64,000 nt of DNA from DAOPYU01 sp942493245. Lineage in GTDB: Bacteria > Sumerlaeota > Sumerlaeia > UBA8349. The DNA is taken from contig OW818685.1 of assembly GCA_942493245.1 (NCBI GenBank), forward strand, positions 4,960,001 through 5,024,000, written 5' to 3'. The notes beneath the pieces were generated by a model, which saw only the letters and a program-made list of their open reading frames with translations, was not told the DNA's origin and made no database searches. A program made the translations under genes and the position numbers. Shown here piece after piece: positions 52,835-61,574 of this stretch; the first letter of the stretch is position 1, and each line of letters opens with the position of its first letter.

Positions 52835-53821
52835 ATGCGCATACTGGTTACAGGCATCGCCGGATTCATCGGGTCTCACGTGGCGCGCCATCTGCTGAGC
52901 GCCGGACACGAGGTCGTCGGGCTGGACGATCTGTCGGGGGGATTCGAGGAGAACGTTCCGCCCGGGGCGCGTTTGGTCCGCGGCAGTGTCTGCGACCGCG
53001 AACTGACCGGACGGCTCTTTTCGGAGCATCGGTTCGACGCCGTTTACCACCTGGCGGCATATGCGGCCGAGGGACTGAGCCACTTTGTCAAACGCTTCAA
53101 CTACGACAACAACCTGGCCGGCAGTGTCAATCTACTGAGCCACGCCGTGAACCACGATGCGCGCCTCTTCGTTTTCACCTCGTCCATCGCGGTGTATGGC
53201 GCGGCTCAGTGTCCGATGGTGGAAACCACGCGCCCCGAGCCGGAGGACCCCTACGGCATCGCCAAGTTCGCCTTTGAACTCGAACTCGAGGCGACCCGTC
53301 GCATGTTCGGTCTGCCTTATGTCATCTTCCGTCCGCACAACGTTTATGGCGAGCGCCAGAACATCGCCGACCGCTATCGCAATGTCGTGGGGATTTTCAT
53401 GCGCCAGGCTTTGCGGGGCGAGGCGATGTGCGTCTTCGGCGACGGACGCCAGACGCGGGCGTTCAGTCACATTGACGACGTCGCGCCTCTGCTGGCGCGC
53501 GCGGTGGATCGGCCCGCCTGCTGGAACCAGGTGTTCAATGTCGGCGCCGACACCCCGTGCGAAGTACTCGATGTGGCGCGCGAAGTAAGCGCCGCCCTGG
53601 GGGTCGAGCTGCGCCTGAAGCACCTCGAGGCGCGACATGAAGTGCGCCACGCGTATGCGGATCATTCAAAAGTCCGCGAATTCTTCGGTCCCTCAGAGGG
53701 CGTTTCCCTCCACGAAGGGATTCAGCGGATGGCCGAGTGGGTGCGTCACCGGCCGCTGCCCGATCCGACTCCCGCCCCGCCTGTCGAGATCCCGCGCAAC
53801 CTCCCGGACGGGTGGGCCTGA
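52835..53821 (+). CDS. NAD-dependent nucleotide-sugar epimerase/dehydratase (extended SDR)
   Basis: 328 residues. The Rossmann motif is MRILVTGIAGFIGSH (TGxxGFIG). DDLSGG marks the cofactor-side loop, FVFTSSIAVYG gives the Ser/Thr of the triad, and DPYGIAKFAFE the Tyr-x3-Lys. The FRPHNVYGERQNIADRY region contacts the UDP-sugar. It resembles UDP-glucose 4-epimerase and related UDP-hexuronate epimerases; the exact sugar is not clear. It is followed after four bases by a glycosyltransferase gene, so the two are translationally coupled. The C-terminal Pro-rich tail (PLPDPTPAPPVEIPRNLPDG) is unusual. Confidence 0.88.
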   Translation: MRILVTGIAGFIGSHVARHLLSAGHEVVGLDDLSGGFEENVPPGARLVRGSVCDRELTGRLFSEHRFDAVYHLAAYAAEGLSHFVKRFNYDNNLAGSVNLLSHAVNHDARLFVFTSSIAVYGAAQCPMVETTRPEPEDPYGIAKFAFELELEATRRMFGLPYVIFRPHNVYGERQNIADRYRNVVGIFMRQALRGEAMCVFGDGRQTRAFSHIDDVAPLLARAVDRPACWNQVFNVGADTPCEVLDVAREVSAALGVELRLKHLEARHEVRHAYADHSKVREFFGPSEGVSLHEGIQRMAEWVRHRPLPDPTPAPPVEIPRNLPDGWA

Positions 53822-53825
53822 GCCG

Positions 53826-54503
53826 ATGCGCGTCTCGATCGTCATCCCGATCTACAATGAAGAAGAATTGCTCGAAGAGGTTCTGCAACGCGTTCTGGCG
53901 CTGTCGTTCGAGAAGCAACTGATTCTTGTGGACGACCACTCGAGCGACCGGACACCGGAGATTTGTCAGAAAGCGGTGGCAGCCTTCCCCGGAACCCTCT
54001 ATTTACGTCACGAGGTGAACCAGGGAAAGGGCGCGGCCATCCGTACGGGCATTGAGCACGCCGACGGCGAGATTATCATCATCCAGGACGCAGACCTCGA
54101 ATACCAGCCCGAGGATATCCCCCGTGTGCTCGAACCGATTCTGGCGGGGCGCGTGCGCGTGGCCTATGGTTCGCGGTTTCTGGGGACCATCACCGGCATG
54201 CGCCTGCCCAACCGTGTGGGCAACCGCCTGCTGGCGTGGCTGGTCAGTCTCCTTTACGGTCAATGGATCACCGATGAGGCGACGGCCTACAAGGCTTTCC
54301 GCGCCGAGGTGATCCACGCGATTCCCCTTACCTGCAAACGCTTTGAATTCTGCCCCGAGGTCACCGCCAAGGTGTTGCGCATGGGCGAACGGATCGAGGA
54401 GGTGCCGGTGACTTACACGGCGCGGACCTTTGAGGAAGGGAAGAAGATCAGTTGGCGCGATTTCGTCACCGCGGTCTGGACCCTCTTGAAGTACCGATTT
54501 TGA
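53826..54503 (+). CDS. Family 2 glycosyltransferase (DPM/polyprenol-phosphate sugar type)
   Basis: 225 residues from ATG 53826; the frame is open upstream over the epimerase gene. MRVSIVIPIYNEEELLEEVL and LVDDHSSDRT form the nucleotide-binding site, QGKGAAIRTGIEHADGEIII precedes the metal site QDADLEYQPED, and YGSRF and EVTAKVLRMGERIEEVPVTY close the GT-A fold. It resembles DPM1-like polyprenol-phosphate glycosyltransferases without membrane helices. Likely makes a lipid-linked sugar or extends a surface glycan with the neighbouring epimerase. Confidence 0.88.
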   Translation: MRVSIVIPIYNEEELLEEVLQRVLALSFEKQLILVDDHSSDRTPEICQKAVAAFPGTLYLRHEVNQGKGAAIRTGIEHADGEIIIIQDADLEYQPEDIPRVLEPILAGRVRVAYGSRFLGTITGMRLPNRVGNRLLAWLVSLLYGQWITDEATAYKAFRAEVIHAIPLTCKRFEFCPEVTAKVLRMGERIEEVPVTYTARTFEEGKKISWRDFVTAVWTLLKYRF

Positions 54504-54581
54504 AAAGAGAAGGGGCGGCGCTCTCATGGCTACCGCCCCCGGTCCCAAGTTCTCTCTACCTTTACCGACTTCCCTCCACCC

Positions 54582-57107
54582 TCACGGCTTCGGTCCTGTC
54601 ACTTCGAGTTCGGCCAGGGACGCCCACACCTGTTTCGGGTCCTGGGGGCTGAGGGCTTCCAGACGCAGGTAGCGCGCCTTTTTCTTTTCGGACAGTTTCA
54701 GTTCCTTCCAGTCGAGCGACTCGTCCAGCGCGGTCTCGATCACCGGTTTGCCCCAATCCTTCGGGTCGTTTCCGAGCCAGATTTTCACGTCCTTGAAGAC
54801 CCCGTTGATCTGGGGTCCTTCCTGACGCGGCAGCAGGCGCACCGTCTCGATCACCCGCTCCTTGCCCAAGTCCACCTCGATGAAATGCGGGTACTTCGGT
54901 TCGTTGGCGCCATAAAATGTGTGCCAGAACGAGGACGGATTGCCGTCCAGCACGTTGGCCGCCTCAGTGCCCGACGCTTCGCTGTCCGTGCGTAGAACCC
55001 GCGCACCCCGCATGGCCGGTTCGCCCTGCCGGATCTGGAGAATCGCGCTCTTGTGCGCCCCCTGAATCGGCCATTCGATGCCTTCGTTCATCAACTGACG
55101 CCCCGTGAACGCGCCCCCGCGCGCCCCGAAAACCTGATACGGGGCATCCGGGTCCAGGCCGCGCAACCGCACCCGATCCGTCACCCGCGCGGATTCCGGT
55201 CCCCCCGCCAACGGCCACCAGAGGTTGTAAAGGAACACGACCGATTGCGAACGGTCCCTTGAAACGTATTGTGTGGCGGAGCGGTGGTTCGCGAAGGGGG
55301 AAATCAAACGATAGGCATCCCCCATTTGGACCATCGGGCGGATTTTCTTGTACTGCGCGATGAAATACGACGCGGACTTGCGTTCCTCCGGCGTCCACTT
55401 CGTGATGTCGAAGCCAATTCCCAGAACCCCGGCCATCGCCACGTGGAACCGCAATTCCAGCGACGGCTTGATTCCGCCCCAGTCCTCCTGGGTGATCCAG
55501 CTCACCATCGTGCGCGCGGGGAAGGCGTGCAAATACCCGTATTGAATCTGAATCCGGTTGAGCGGGTCCGTATCGTCGCTGACCCACGTCTGATCCATCC
55601 GGCTGAGCATCCCCATGTCGGGCCGCCCGCCCCCGCCCGAGCACGACTCGAACCACACATCCGGAAAGCGCTCACGCAAGGTGTCGATCAGGCGGTACAG
55701 GTTGTGCGTGTAGCGGATGCGCGCTTCGCGCTGCATGTCCGCCGGGGCATCCGGCCAACCGGGTTCGGAGAGGGCGCGGTTACGATCCCATTTGATGAAC
55801 TTGATGTTGTTCTCTTTCAGCAGGTTCGTCATCGAATCGAGCAGGTAGTTATAGACGTCCTCGCGCGCCAGGTTCAGCATGAGCTGATTGCGCGCTTCGT
55901 GCCGCTCGCGTTTGGGATAGTAGAACACCCAGTCCGGGTGGGCCCGGTAGAGATCGCTGTTGGGATTGACCATCTCGGGTTCGACCCAGATGCCGAAATC
56001 CAGCCCCATCGCGTTGATCTTGTCAATCATGGGTTTCAGGCCGCTCGGGAACTTGTTCTTATCCACGGTCCAGTCGCCCAGGCCGCCGCGGTCGTTCACG
56101 CGGCCCTTGAACCATCCGTCGTCAATCACGAACATCTCGACGCCGATTTCCTTGGCCACCGCCGCCAGCGCCAACTGATGCTCCTCGTTGACGTCGAAGC
56201 CAGTCGCGTACCAACTGTTGTAGAGGACGGGACGCGGGCGATCGCGGAACTTCGCGGGGAGCAGTCGTTCGCAGATGTAGCGGTGCATCCGCTGCGAGGC
56301 GCCTGTCAGGCCGTCGCTCGAAAAACCGATGACCATCTTCGGCGTCTCGAACGACTCCCCGGCCTTCAGCGTCCAATGCGCATCCCAGAAGTTGAGGCCG
56401 CCCGTGATCTGGACGCCGCCCTTGAACACCTTGTCGAAGTCGAGCCGCCAGTTTCCACTGTAGTGGACCCCGCCAAACCAGACCGCCCCTTCCGTTTCGC
56501 TTCCCCCGTTCGAGGGCACGACCGCAAACCAGGGCGGGTTGTTGAACTCGACGAAATCGCGGACCTGGAGCGTCTTGACGCCCGTCGTCAAACGCCCGCG
56601 CTGCGGCATGAACTCATGCCCCCACTCGCCCCCATAATGGATCAGGTCGTACTCGTCCTTGGGCAATGTCACGCACCCCGACTGCGCGTTCTCGACCCGA
56701 ATCGTGTCCTTACTCGTGTTCTTCAACACGACCCATTTTTCCAGAATATCCAGTTCGGGAAATGCGCGCGTGAAGACCGAAACCTCGAGACCGTACTCCG
56801 TGTCTTTGTAATCTAGACGCAGAACCGGCAGGCCATCCTTCTCTTCCACCTTCCCGCCCACCCCTTTGAGCGCGCAGTCGCGCGTGCCGTCGGCATAGAC
56901 CACCTCGAGCGCGGCGGTGCGGTTCATGAAGGCGCCCCGGACCGGTAGTTCCCCTGCGGGCGCGATGGGAAAAACAGTGGATTGCGTCTGAATCTCCCAA
57001 TTGCCACTCGCGGTCTTCCGAATGGCCTCCTCTGCTCCCTGCGCCCCCATCCCGGTCAACAAACAAATGACACCCAACATCCCGAACCAGATTCTTCCGT
57101 TTCGCAT
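54582..57107 (-). CDS. Secreted GH36 alpha-galactosidase with C-terminal F5/8-type domain
   Basis: 841 residues from ATG 57107 with GAGGGAG upstream; signal peptide GMLGVICLLTGMGAQGAEEA. An N-terminal beta-super-sandwich (about 25-290) leads to the catalytic TIM barrel (about 300-640): VIDDGWFKGR, GLDFGIWVEPEMVNP, nucleophile Asp in FIKWDRNRALSEPGWPD (about 437), WFESCSGGGGRPDMGML and acid/base Asp in WVSDDTDPLN (about 511). A C-terminal discoidin domain (about 700-841: ANVLDGNPSSFWHTFYG; ETVRLLPRQ) likely binds galactan. It removes alpha-1,6-galactose from oligosaccharides in periplasm or medium. Divergent from the Tat protein at 57731. Confidence 0.93.
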   Translation of the reverse strand: MRNGRIWFGMLGVICLLTGMGAQGAEEAIRKTASGNWEIQTQSTVFPIAPAGELPVRGAFMNRTAALEVVYADGTRDCALKGVGGKVEEKDGLPVLRLDYKDTEYGLEVSVFTRAFPELDILEKWVVLKNTSKDTIRVENAQSGCVTLPKDEYDLIHYGGEWGHEFMPQRGRLTTGVKTLQVRDFVEFNNPPWFAVVPSNGGSETEGAVWFGGVHYSGNWRLDFDKVFKGGVQITGGLNFWDAHWTLKAGESFETPKMVIGFSSDGLTGASQRMHRYICERLLPAKFRDRPRPVLYNSWYATGFDVNEEHQLALAAVAKEIGVEMFVIDDGWFKGRVNDRGGLGDWTVDKNKFPSGLKPMIDKINAMGLDFGIWVEPEMVNPNSDLYRAHPDWVFYYPKRERHEARNQLMLNLAREDVYNYLLDSMTNLLKENNIKFIKWDRNRALSEPGWPDAPADMQREARIRYTHNLYRLIDTLRERFPDVWFESCSGGGGRPDMGMLSRMDQTWVSDDTDPLNRIQIQYGYLHAFPARTMVSWITQEDWGGIKPSLELRFHVAMAGVLGIGFDITKWTPEERKSASYFIAQYKKIRPMVQMGDAYRLISPFANHRSATQYVSRDRSQSVVFLYNLWWPLAGGPESARVTDRVRLRGLDPDAPYQVFGARGGAFTGRQLMNEGIEWPIQGAHKSAILQIRQGEPAMRGARVLRTDSEASGTEAANVLDGNPSSFWHTFYGANEPKYPHFIEVDLGKERVIETVRLLPRQEGPQINGVFKDVKIWLGNDPKDWGKPVIETALDESLDWKELKLSEKKKARYLRLEALSPQDPKQVWASLAELEVTGPKP

Positions 57108-57730
57108 TCCGTTCTCCCTCCTTTTTCTAAATCCCCAGCCAGACGGCGCAACCCGACAGATCTCCCCTCCGGGAAATGTCCGAGTGCGCCATAAATCCTC
57201 ATGATCCCGACCATAACCGCACCGCCGCGGGTTTGCAATGGAGGATTCTTGACCCAATTTGGACAATCTTACAATCTTCGGAGGGATCTGAGAGATTTTT
57301 TACAACGACCGCTTCACACACACCCTGTGGCGGGTTACAATTCCCTGGGAACTCGTCATGGTCCAGTTTGTTGTTCTTTGTTCAAGGAAAACAGAAACCC
57401 TTTCTCCGTCATCCCCGCGAAAGCGGGGAACCAGAGGAAGCGGGAACCCGAGGTAAGGAAGTCGTTCATGGCCCGGAGGAATCAAAACAGAGTGTCCCGG
57501 ATCTGGGTTCCCGCTTGCGCGGGAATGACGATGAGGGGGAAACCCAGAAAAATCCCATAAAGCCTGAGGATCTCCTCTCGGCTAGACAACGAGCGATTCC
57601 CCTCTGGGGCAATATCCTCTTGACGCTTTTTATCCCACGAGATTACGATTGCTGCCAGAGTTCCATCATACGCAACAGCCATCCTATTTTCATGCATCTT
57701 GAATTGCATCCACCCAAAGGAGATCCCATC
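57108..57730. other. Divergent intergenic region, 623 bp
   Basis: It must hold promoters for the divergent GH36 and Tat-protein genes. The only clear structure is the CGTCATCCCCGCG element at 57408-57532. No CRP-like or LacI-like palindrome stood out. Confidence 0.45.
57408..57532. repeat. Paired inverted repeat of the CGTCATCCCCGCG type (copy 2)
   Basis: Same arrangement as 4479-4612: CGTCATCCCCGCGAAAGCGG opens and the inverted ...CGCTTGCGCGGGAATGACGA closes, with an unrelated filler between. Confidence 0.75.
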
Positions 57731-59302
57731 ATGCACCAGCCCGAACATGCGCACGAACAACAGCACACACAAAGGTGTCATTGCTGCCCTCCCGCATCCT
57801 CCAACACGGGGCTTTCCAGACGTTCCTTTCTGGGGGGCATGGGGACAGCGGCCCTGGCCACCGTCGCCCTCAGCGGACTCACATGGGAGGCACTGGCTGC
57901 GTCCAGGCCCGAAGATCTGACCGCGCCCCCGCGCACCCCGCTGGTGGTCAAGCCGATTCTGATCCACGATCTGCCGGTGCGCCAGAAACAGACCAGCTGG
58001 CGCAACTGGGGTGGGGTCCAGACAAAAGAGGCCGCCGCGGAAGAAGTCCAGCGCATTCAGTCGGAACTCCAGCAGATCCGCTCCAAGGCGGACTTCCCCG
58101 TCGAGTTTCTCGAAGTCAGCGTGATCCAGAAAAAAGACCAGCTCAAGGCGATCGGCGATCTGGAAAAGACCGATACCATACTGGTGTATGCCGCCGGGGG
58201 GTACACCGAAGACCTCGACGCCATCGTAGCTCTGAAGAAGGACACGATTTTCTTCATTCGCCACCGTTCCGGCCCGGTCTATCTCTGGTACGAAATCATC
58301 AGCCCGCGTTTCCTGCGTCACGAGACCGACGCCAATACCGTTCCGGGAATTGATACGTCGGACGTCGTCGTGGACAGCGTGGAGGAAGTGGCCTGGCGCC
58401 TGCGTTCCCTGTGCGGGTTGCGCAACACGCGGGGCAGCCGGATTCTTGCGATTGGAGGCGCCGCCGCTTGGGCGCAACCGGAGGGCGTGGTGCCGGAACT
58501 GGTCCGTAAAAAATGGGGCATGGAGATCCGCGATGTCTCGTACGACGAACTGGGCCGCCTGATTCAGGAGGCGCGCAAGGACCAGGCCGCCGTCGAGATG
58601 GCCAAAGCCGAGGCCGAGGCGTATCTCAAACTTCCCGGCACCCAGCTCGAGACCGAGAAAGTGTTTGTCGAGAATGCCTGTCTGCTCAAGCGCATTTTCC
58701 AGAGCATGATGGCCAAAGCCGACTGCCGCATGCTGACCATCAACAGTTGCATGGGCACCATCATGCCGCTGGCCGAGACCTCAGCCTGCCTGACGCTCAG
58801 CATGCTCAACGACTCAGGGTACATGGCCTTCTGCGAATCCGATTTTGTCGTCATCCCCTCGGGCGTCCTTCTGGGCAACATCAGCGGCCTGCCCCCGTTC
58901 CTCAACGACCCCACCTACCCGCACGACGGGGTCATCACCGTGGCGCATTGCACCGCCCCGAGGAAGATGGACGGCAAGACAACCGAACCGGCCCGGATTC
59001 TCACGCATTTCGAATCGGACTACGGCGCTGCGCCCAAGGTCGAGATGAAAAAGGGACAGCAGATCACCATGATCGCGCCCGATTTCAAGTCTGAACGCTG
59101 GGTGGGCTTCAAGGGGGATATCCTCGATAATCCGTTCATGCCCATCTGCCGCTCGCAACAGGACATCGGTTTCAAGTGCAGCTCCGAACTCCTGGCGGAG
59201 CGCATGCCCGGTTTCCATTGGATGATGTCCTACGGCGACTACGCGCGCGAAGTCGGCTACGCGCTGAAAAAAATCGGGATCAAATGGGAATATCTGGCGT
59301 AA
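57731..59302 (+). CDS. Tat-exported L-fucose/arabinose-isomerase-like protein
   Basis: 523 residues from ATG 57731 with AAAGGAG upstream. The N-terminus is His- and Cys-rich (PEHAHEQQHTQRCHCCPP), followed by a twin-arginine signal SRRSFLGGMGTAALATVALS with cleavage after AAS. The mature part has three alpha/beta regions: about 95-175 (Rossmann-like, ILVYAAGGYTEDLDAIVALK), about 200-360 with ILAIGGAAAWAQPEGVVPEL, and about 365-523 with CRMLTINSCMGTIMPLAETS, ACLTLSMLNDSGYMAFCESD and HCTAPRKMDGK. The last resemble the fucose/arabinose isomerase C-terminal fold (CESD, HCTAP). Catalytic Glu/His are not certain. Unusual to find such a protein exported. A terminator follows. Probably linked in function to the divergent alpha-galactosidase. 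Confidence 0.82.
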   Translation: MHQPEHAHEQQHTQRCHCCPPASSNTGLSRRSFLGGMGTAALATVALSGLTWEALAASRPEDLTAPPRTPLVVKPILIHDLPVRQKQTSWRNWGGVQTKEAAAEEVQRIQSELQQIRSKADFPVEFLEVSVIQKKDQLKAIGDLEKTDTILVYAAGGYTEDLDAIVALKKDTIFFIRHRSGPVYLWYEIISPRFLRHETDANTVPGIDTSDVVVDSVEEVAWRLRSLCGLRNTRGSRILAIGGAAAWAQPEGVVPELVRKKWGMEIRDVSYDELGRLIQEARKDQAAVEMAKAEAEAYLKLPGTQLETEKVFVENACLLKRIFQSMMAKADCRMLTINSCMGTIMPLAETSACLTLSMLNDSGYMAFCESDFVVIPSGVLLGNISGLPPFLNDPTYPHDGVITVAHCTAPRKMDGKTTEPARILTHFESDYGAAPKVEMKKGQQITMIAPDFKSERWVGFKGDILDNPFMPICRSQQDIGFKCSSELLAERMPGFHWMMSYGDYAREVGYALKKIGIKWEYLA

Positions 59303-59343
59303 GAGGGACACCCCGTTCTTGTGCCGACATCCCGAAGACCGAA

Positions 59344-59381
59344 TCGCCGGAAAGTCATCCTGGGCTTTCCGGCGACTTTTT
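59344..59381 (+). terminator. Intrinsic terminator of the Tat-protein gene
   Basis: TCGCCGGAAAG (59344-59354) pairs with CTTTCCGGCGA (59365-59375), followed by CTTTTTTC. 42 bases past the stop. Confidence 0.85.
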
Positions 59382-59552
59382 TCGATCTCTTCCACAGGCA
59401 AAATGACTTTGTACACGCGCCCCTTTTGTATTTACGCCTCTTTTGACTTGCTTCCCGCCTGCCGGAGGACAAAAATGGACGCGCGGTCGGGCTGCGAATG
59501 ATTTGAAGCGCCGGAGAAGTTGGACCGATTCTTTCGGGTGAGGGTCCCTGCC

Positions 59553-61028
59553 ATGCGACAACAGAACTTGAGCGAGAAACGCAAGCTGGTCACCCTGCTC
59601 TCGCTGTTGCTGTCCCTCGGTTTCCTCGCCACGACGCTGTCGAGTTACTACGTCTCAAAGGCCTCGATCCGCGACTCCATTGAGAACTACGAACTGCCCC
59701 TGACGTCCGATACCATCTACTCCGAAATCCAGAAAGACCTGATCCTGCCCGTTTTCATCTCCTCGATGATGGCCAGCGACACATTTCTGCGCGACTGGGT
59801 CCTCTCGGGCGAGCAGAACGCGGACCAGATCACGAAATACCTCCGCCAGATCCAGGACCGCTACAACACCGTCACCAGTTTCCTCGTCTCGGACAAAACC
59901 GGCGCCTACTACCAGCGCGATGGCATCCTCAAGCAAGTCCGCCCCGATGAACCGCGCGATGTCTGGTACTACCGCGTGCGCGACATGGAAGCGCCCTACG
60001 AAATCAACGTGGATGTGGACCTGGCCAATCGCGACGAGATGACCGTCTTCATCAACTACCGTGTTCTCGACTACGAGGGTCGCTTCATCGGCGCCACCGG
60101 AGTCGGCCTGCAGGTGGACGCCGTGCGCCGCCAAATCGGCGATTACCAGCGGCGCTACCAGCGCGACATCTACTTTGTCAACAAGGAGGGGGTCGTCGTC
60201 CTCCACGGCAATGAAAAAAACGCGAACGGTTCCGACATCCACGAGGCCGAGGGACTGCGAGACCTGGCCAATGAGATCCTGTCGAGACCCGCCGGACGCT
60301 ATCACTACCGTCAGGCCGACCAGCGCCAGTTTCTCAACGTCCGTTTCATTCCCGAACTCGACTGGTACCTCTTTGTCGAAAAGACCGAGGACGAGGCCCT
60401 CGCCGGTATCCGCAGCACCCTCTACATCAACCTGGGTCTTTGCCTCTTCATCACCAGCATTGTCCTCATCGTCACCCACCTCACCGTCGGGCATTACCAG
60501 AAGCGCCTCGAAGCGATGGCCACGACAGACAAACTCACCGGTCTGGTCAACCGCCACGCCTTCGACATCCTCGCGCGGCAACTCCTCAGCGACTCGCACC
60601 GCAACCGCCTGCCCGTCACCGCGATGGTTCTGGATATAGACCACTTCAAGACCGTCAACGACCGGTTCACCCACATGACGGGCGACCGCGTCATCCACGA
60701 TGTCGCCGCCGCCATCCGGGGCCGGATGCGCGAGTCGGATGTGGTGTGCCGCTGGGGAGGGGAGGAGTTTCTGATTCTCCTGAAGGGATGTTCTCAAGAG
60801 CAGGCGATGCCGATGGCCGATCAGATTCGCCTGTCGGTCGCCGCCCTGTCGTTCGAGTACGCGGGCGTCACCTTCTCCGTCACGATCAGTCTGGGCGTGG
60901 CCGAACACCTGCCGGGCGAAAGCGAAGAGGCGTTTCTCCTGCGCGCGGACCGCGCGCTCTATCGCGCCAAAGACCAGGGCCGAAACCGCGTCTGCGCCGA
61001 CGAACAGTGTCCCCCCTCTGGGGCATGA
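59553..61028 (+). CDS. Membrane diguanylate cyclase, dCache-GGDEF
   Basis: 491 residues from ATG 59553 with GTGAGGG upstream; an in-frame TTG 11 codons earlier is possible. Two membrane segments (about 12-32 LVTLLSLLLSLGFLATTLSS; about 290-312 LYINLGLCLFITSIVLIVTH) enclose a periplasmic Cache sensor (about 35-285, including VWYYRVRDMEAPYEINVDVD). The cytoplasmic GGDEF domain begins TDKLTGLVNRHAF, has DIDHFKTVND for magnesium, and the active site RWGGEEF with an inhibitory RESD site before it. It makes cyclic di-GMP on extracellular small-molecule binding. No effector or phosphodiesterase gene is adjacent. Confidence 0.93.
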   Translation: MRQQNLSEKRKLVTLLSLLLSLGFLATTLSSYYVSKASIRDSIENYELPLTSDTIYSEIQKDLILPVFISSMMASDTFLRDWVLSGEQNADQITKYLRQIQDRYNTVTSFLVSDKTGAYYQRDGILKQVRPDEPRDVWYYRVRDMEAPYEINVDVDLANRDEMTVFINYRVLDYEGRFIGATGVGLQVDAVRRQIGDYQRRYQRDIYFVNKEGVVVLHGNEKNANGSDIHEAEGLRDLANEILSRPAGRYHYRQADQRQFLNVRFIPELDWYLFVEKTEDEALAGIRSTLYINLGLCLFITSIVLIVTHLTVGHYQKRLEAMATTDKLTGLVNRHAFDILARQLLSDSHRNRLPVTAMVLDIDHFKTVNDRFTHMTGDRVIHDVAAAIRGRMRESDVVCRWGGEEFLILLKGCSQEQAMPMADQIRLSVAALSFEYAGVTFSVTISLGVAEHLPGESEEAFLLRADRALYRAKDQGRNRVCADEQCPPSGA

Positions 61029-61574
61029 GAAGCGCGTGCCTGTCAACCTGAAAACCCGCGCCAGCCCAACCGCCTTGATTCTTCAGTCTTACCCGAACGG
61101 TTCGAGAAAATCGAATTCCTTGAGGTTTTAAGCCCCCGGAGGGGGCGACGGTCAGTTGCCGCGCAGGCTTGTAAGCCCGCCGGGGGTGACCGAAGGCTCC
61201 CCCCCGGCTGAAGCAGGGGGCAAAGAATCGCCTGCTGAAGCAGGCCCACTTCAGAGGACCGATTCAGGTGAAATCTCTCTATCTGTCACTTTGGCCCATT
61301 CCTGGTTGGGAACCGGCAAACCGAAAGTGCCCAGGAACCCTGCGAAACACTGGACCTTTGTCCCTGCCGAGGCAACGAACTGGGGTTCTGTTACACGGTA
61401 TCGGAACTTTTGGAGAGGGTAGGAAAGAACTTGACGGCTCTTTTGTTTTCCGACAATCATGATCCCAGCAGGATGTCACTGATGGGCAGGCGGGTGGAAT
61501 TACGGTCGGGTCTCCCCGATCTCAGGGTATCTTCCGGATTCTTTCCGGCCATTTCTGCAAAAGGAAAATCCACC
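61029..61574. other. Repeat-rich intergenic region
   Basis: Within 61130-61240 lie tandem hairpins: GCCCCCGGAGGGGGC, GCAGGCTTGTAAGCCCGC, CCCCCGGCTGAAGCAGGGGG and GCCTGCTGAAGCAGGC. The remainder (61250-61570) has no coding sign. It is the upstream region of the FGE-type array. Confidence 0.6.

Noticed and set aside
54504..54581. Terminator between the GT2 and GH36 genes
   Set aside because: GGGGCGG can pair with CCGCCCC around a loop, but no T run follows on either strand, so I did not list it.
61130..61240. Possible CRISPR array
   Set aside because: The repeats are a few unlike hairpins with irregular spacing, not identical direct repeats with uniform spacers. No cas gene is present.
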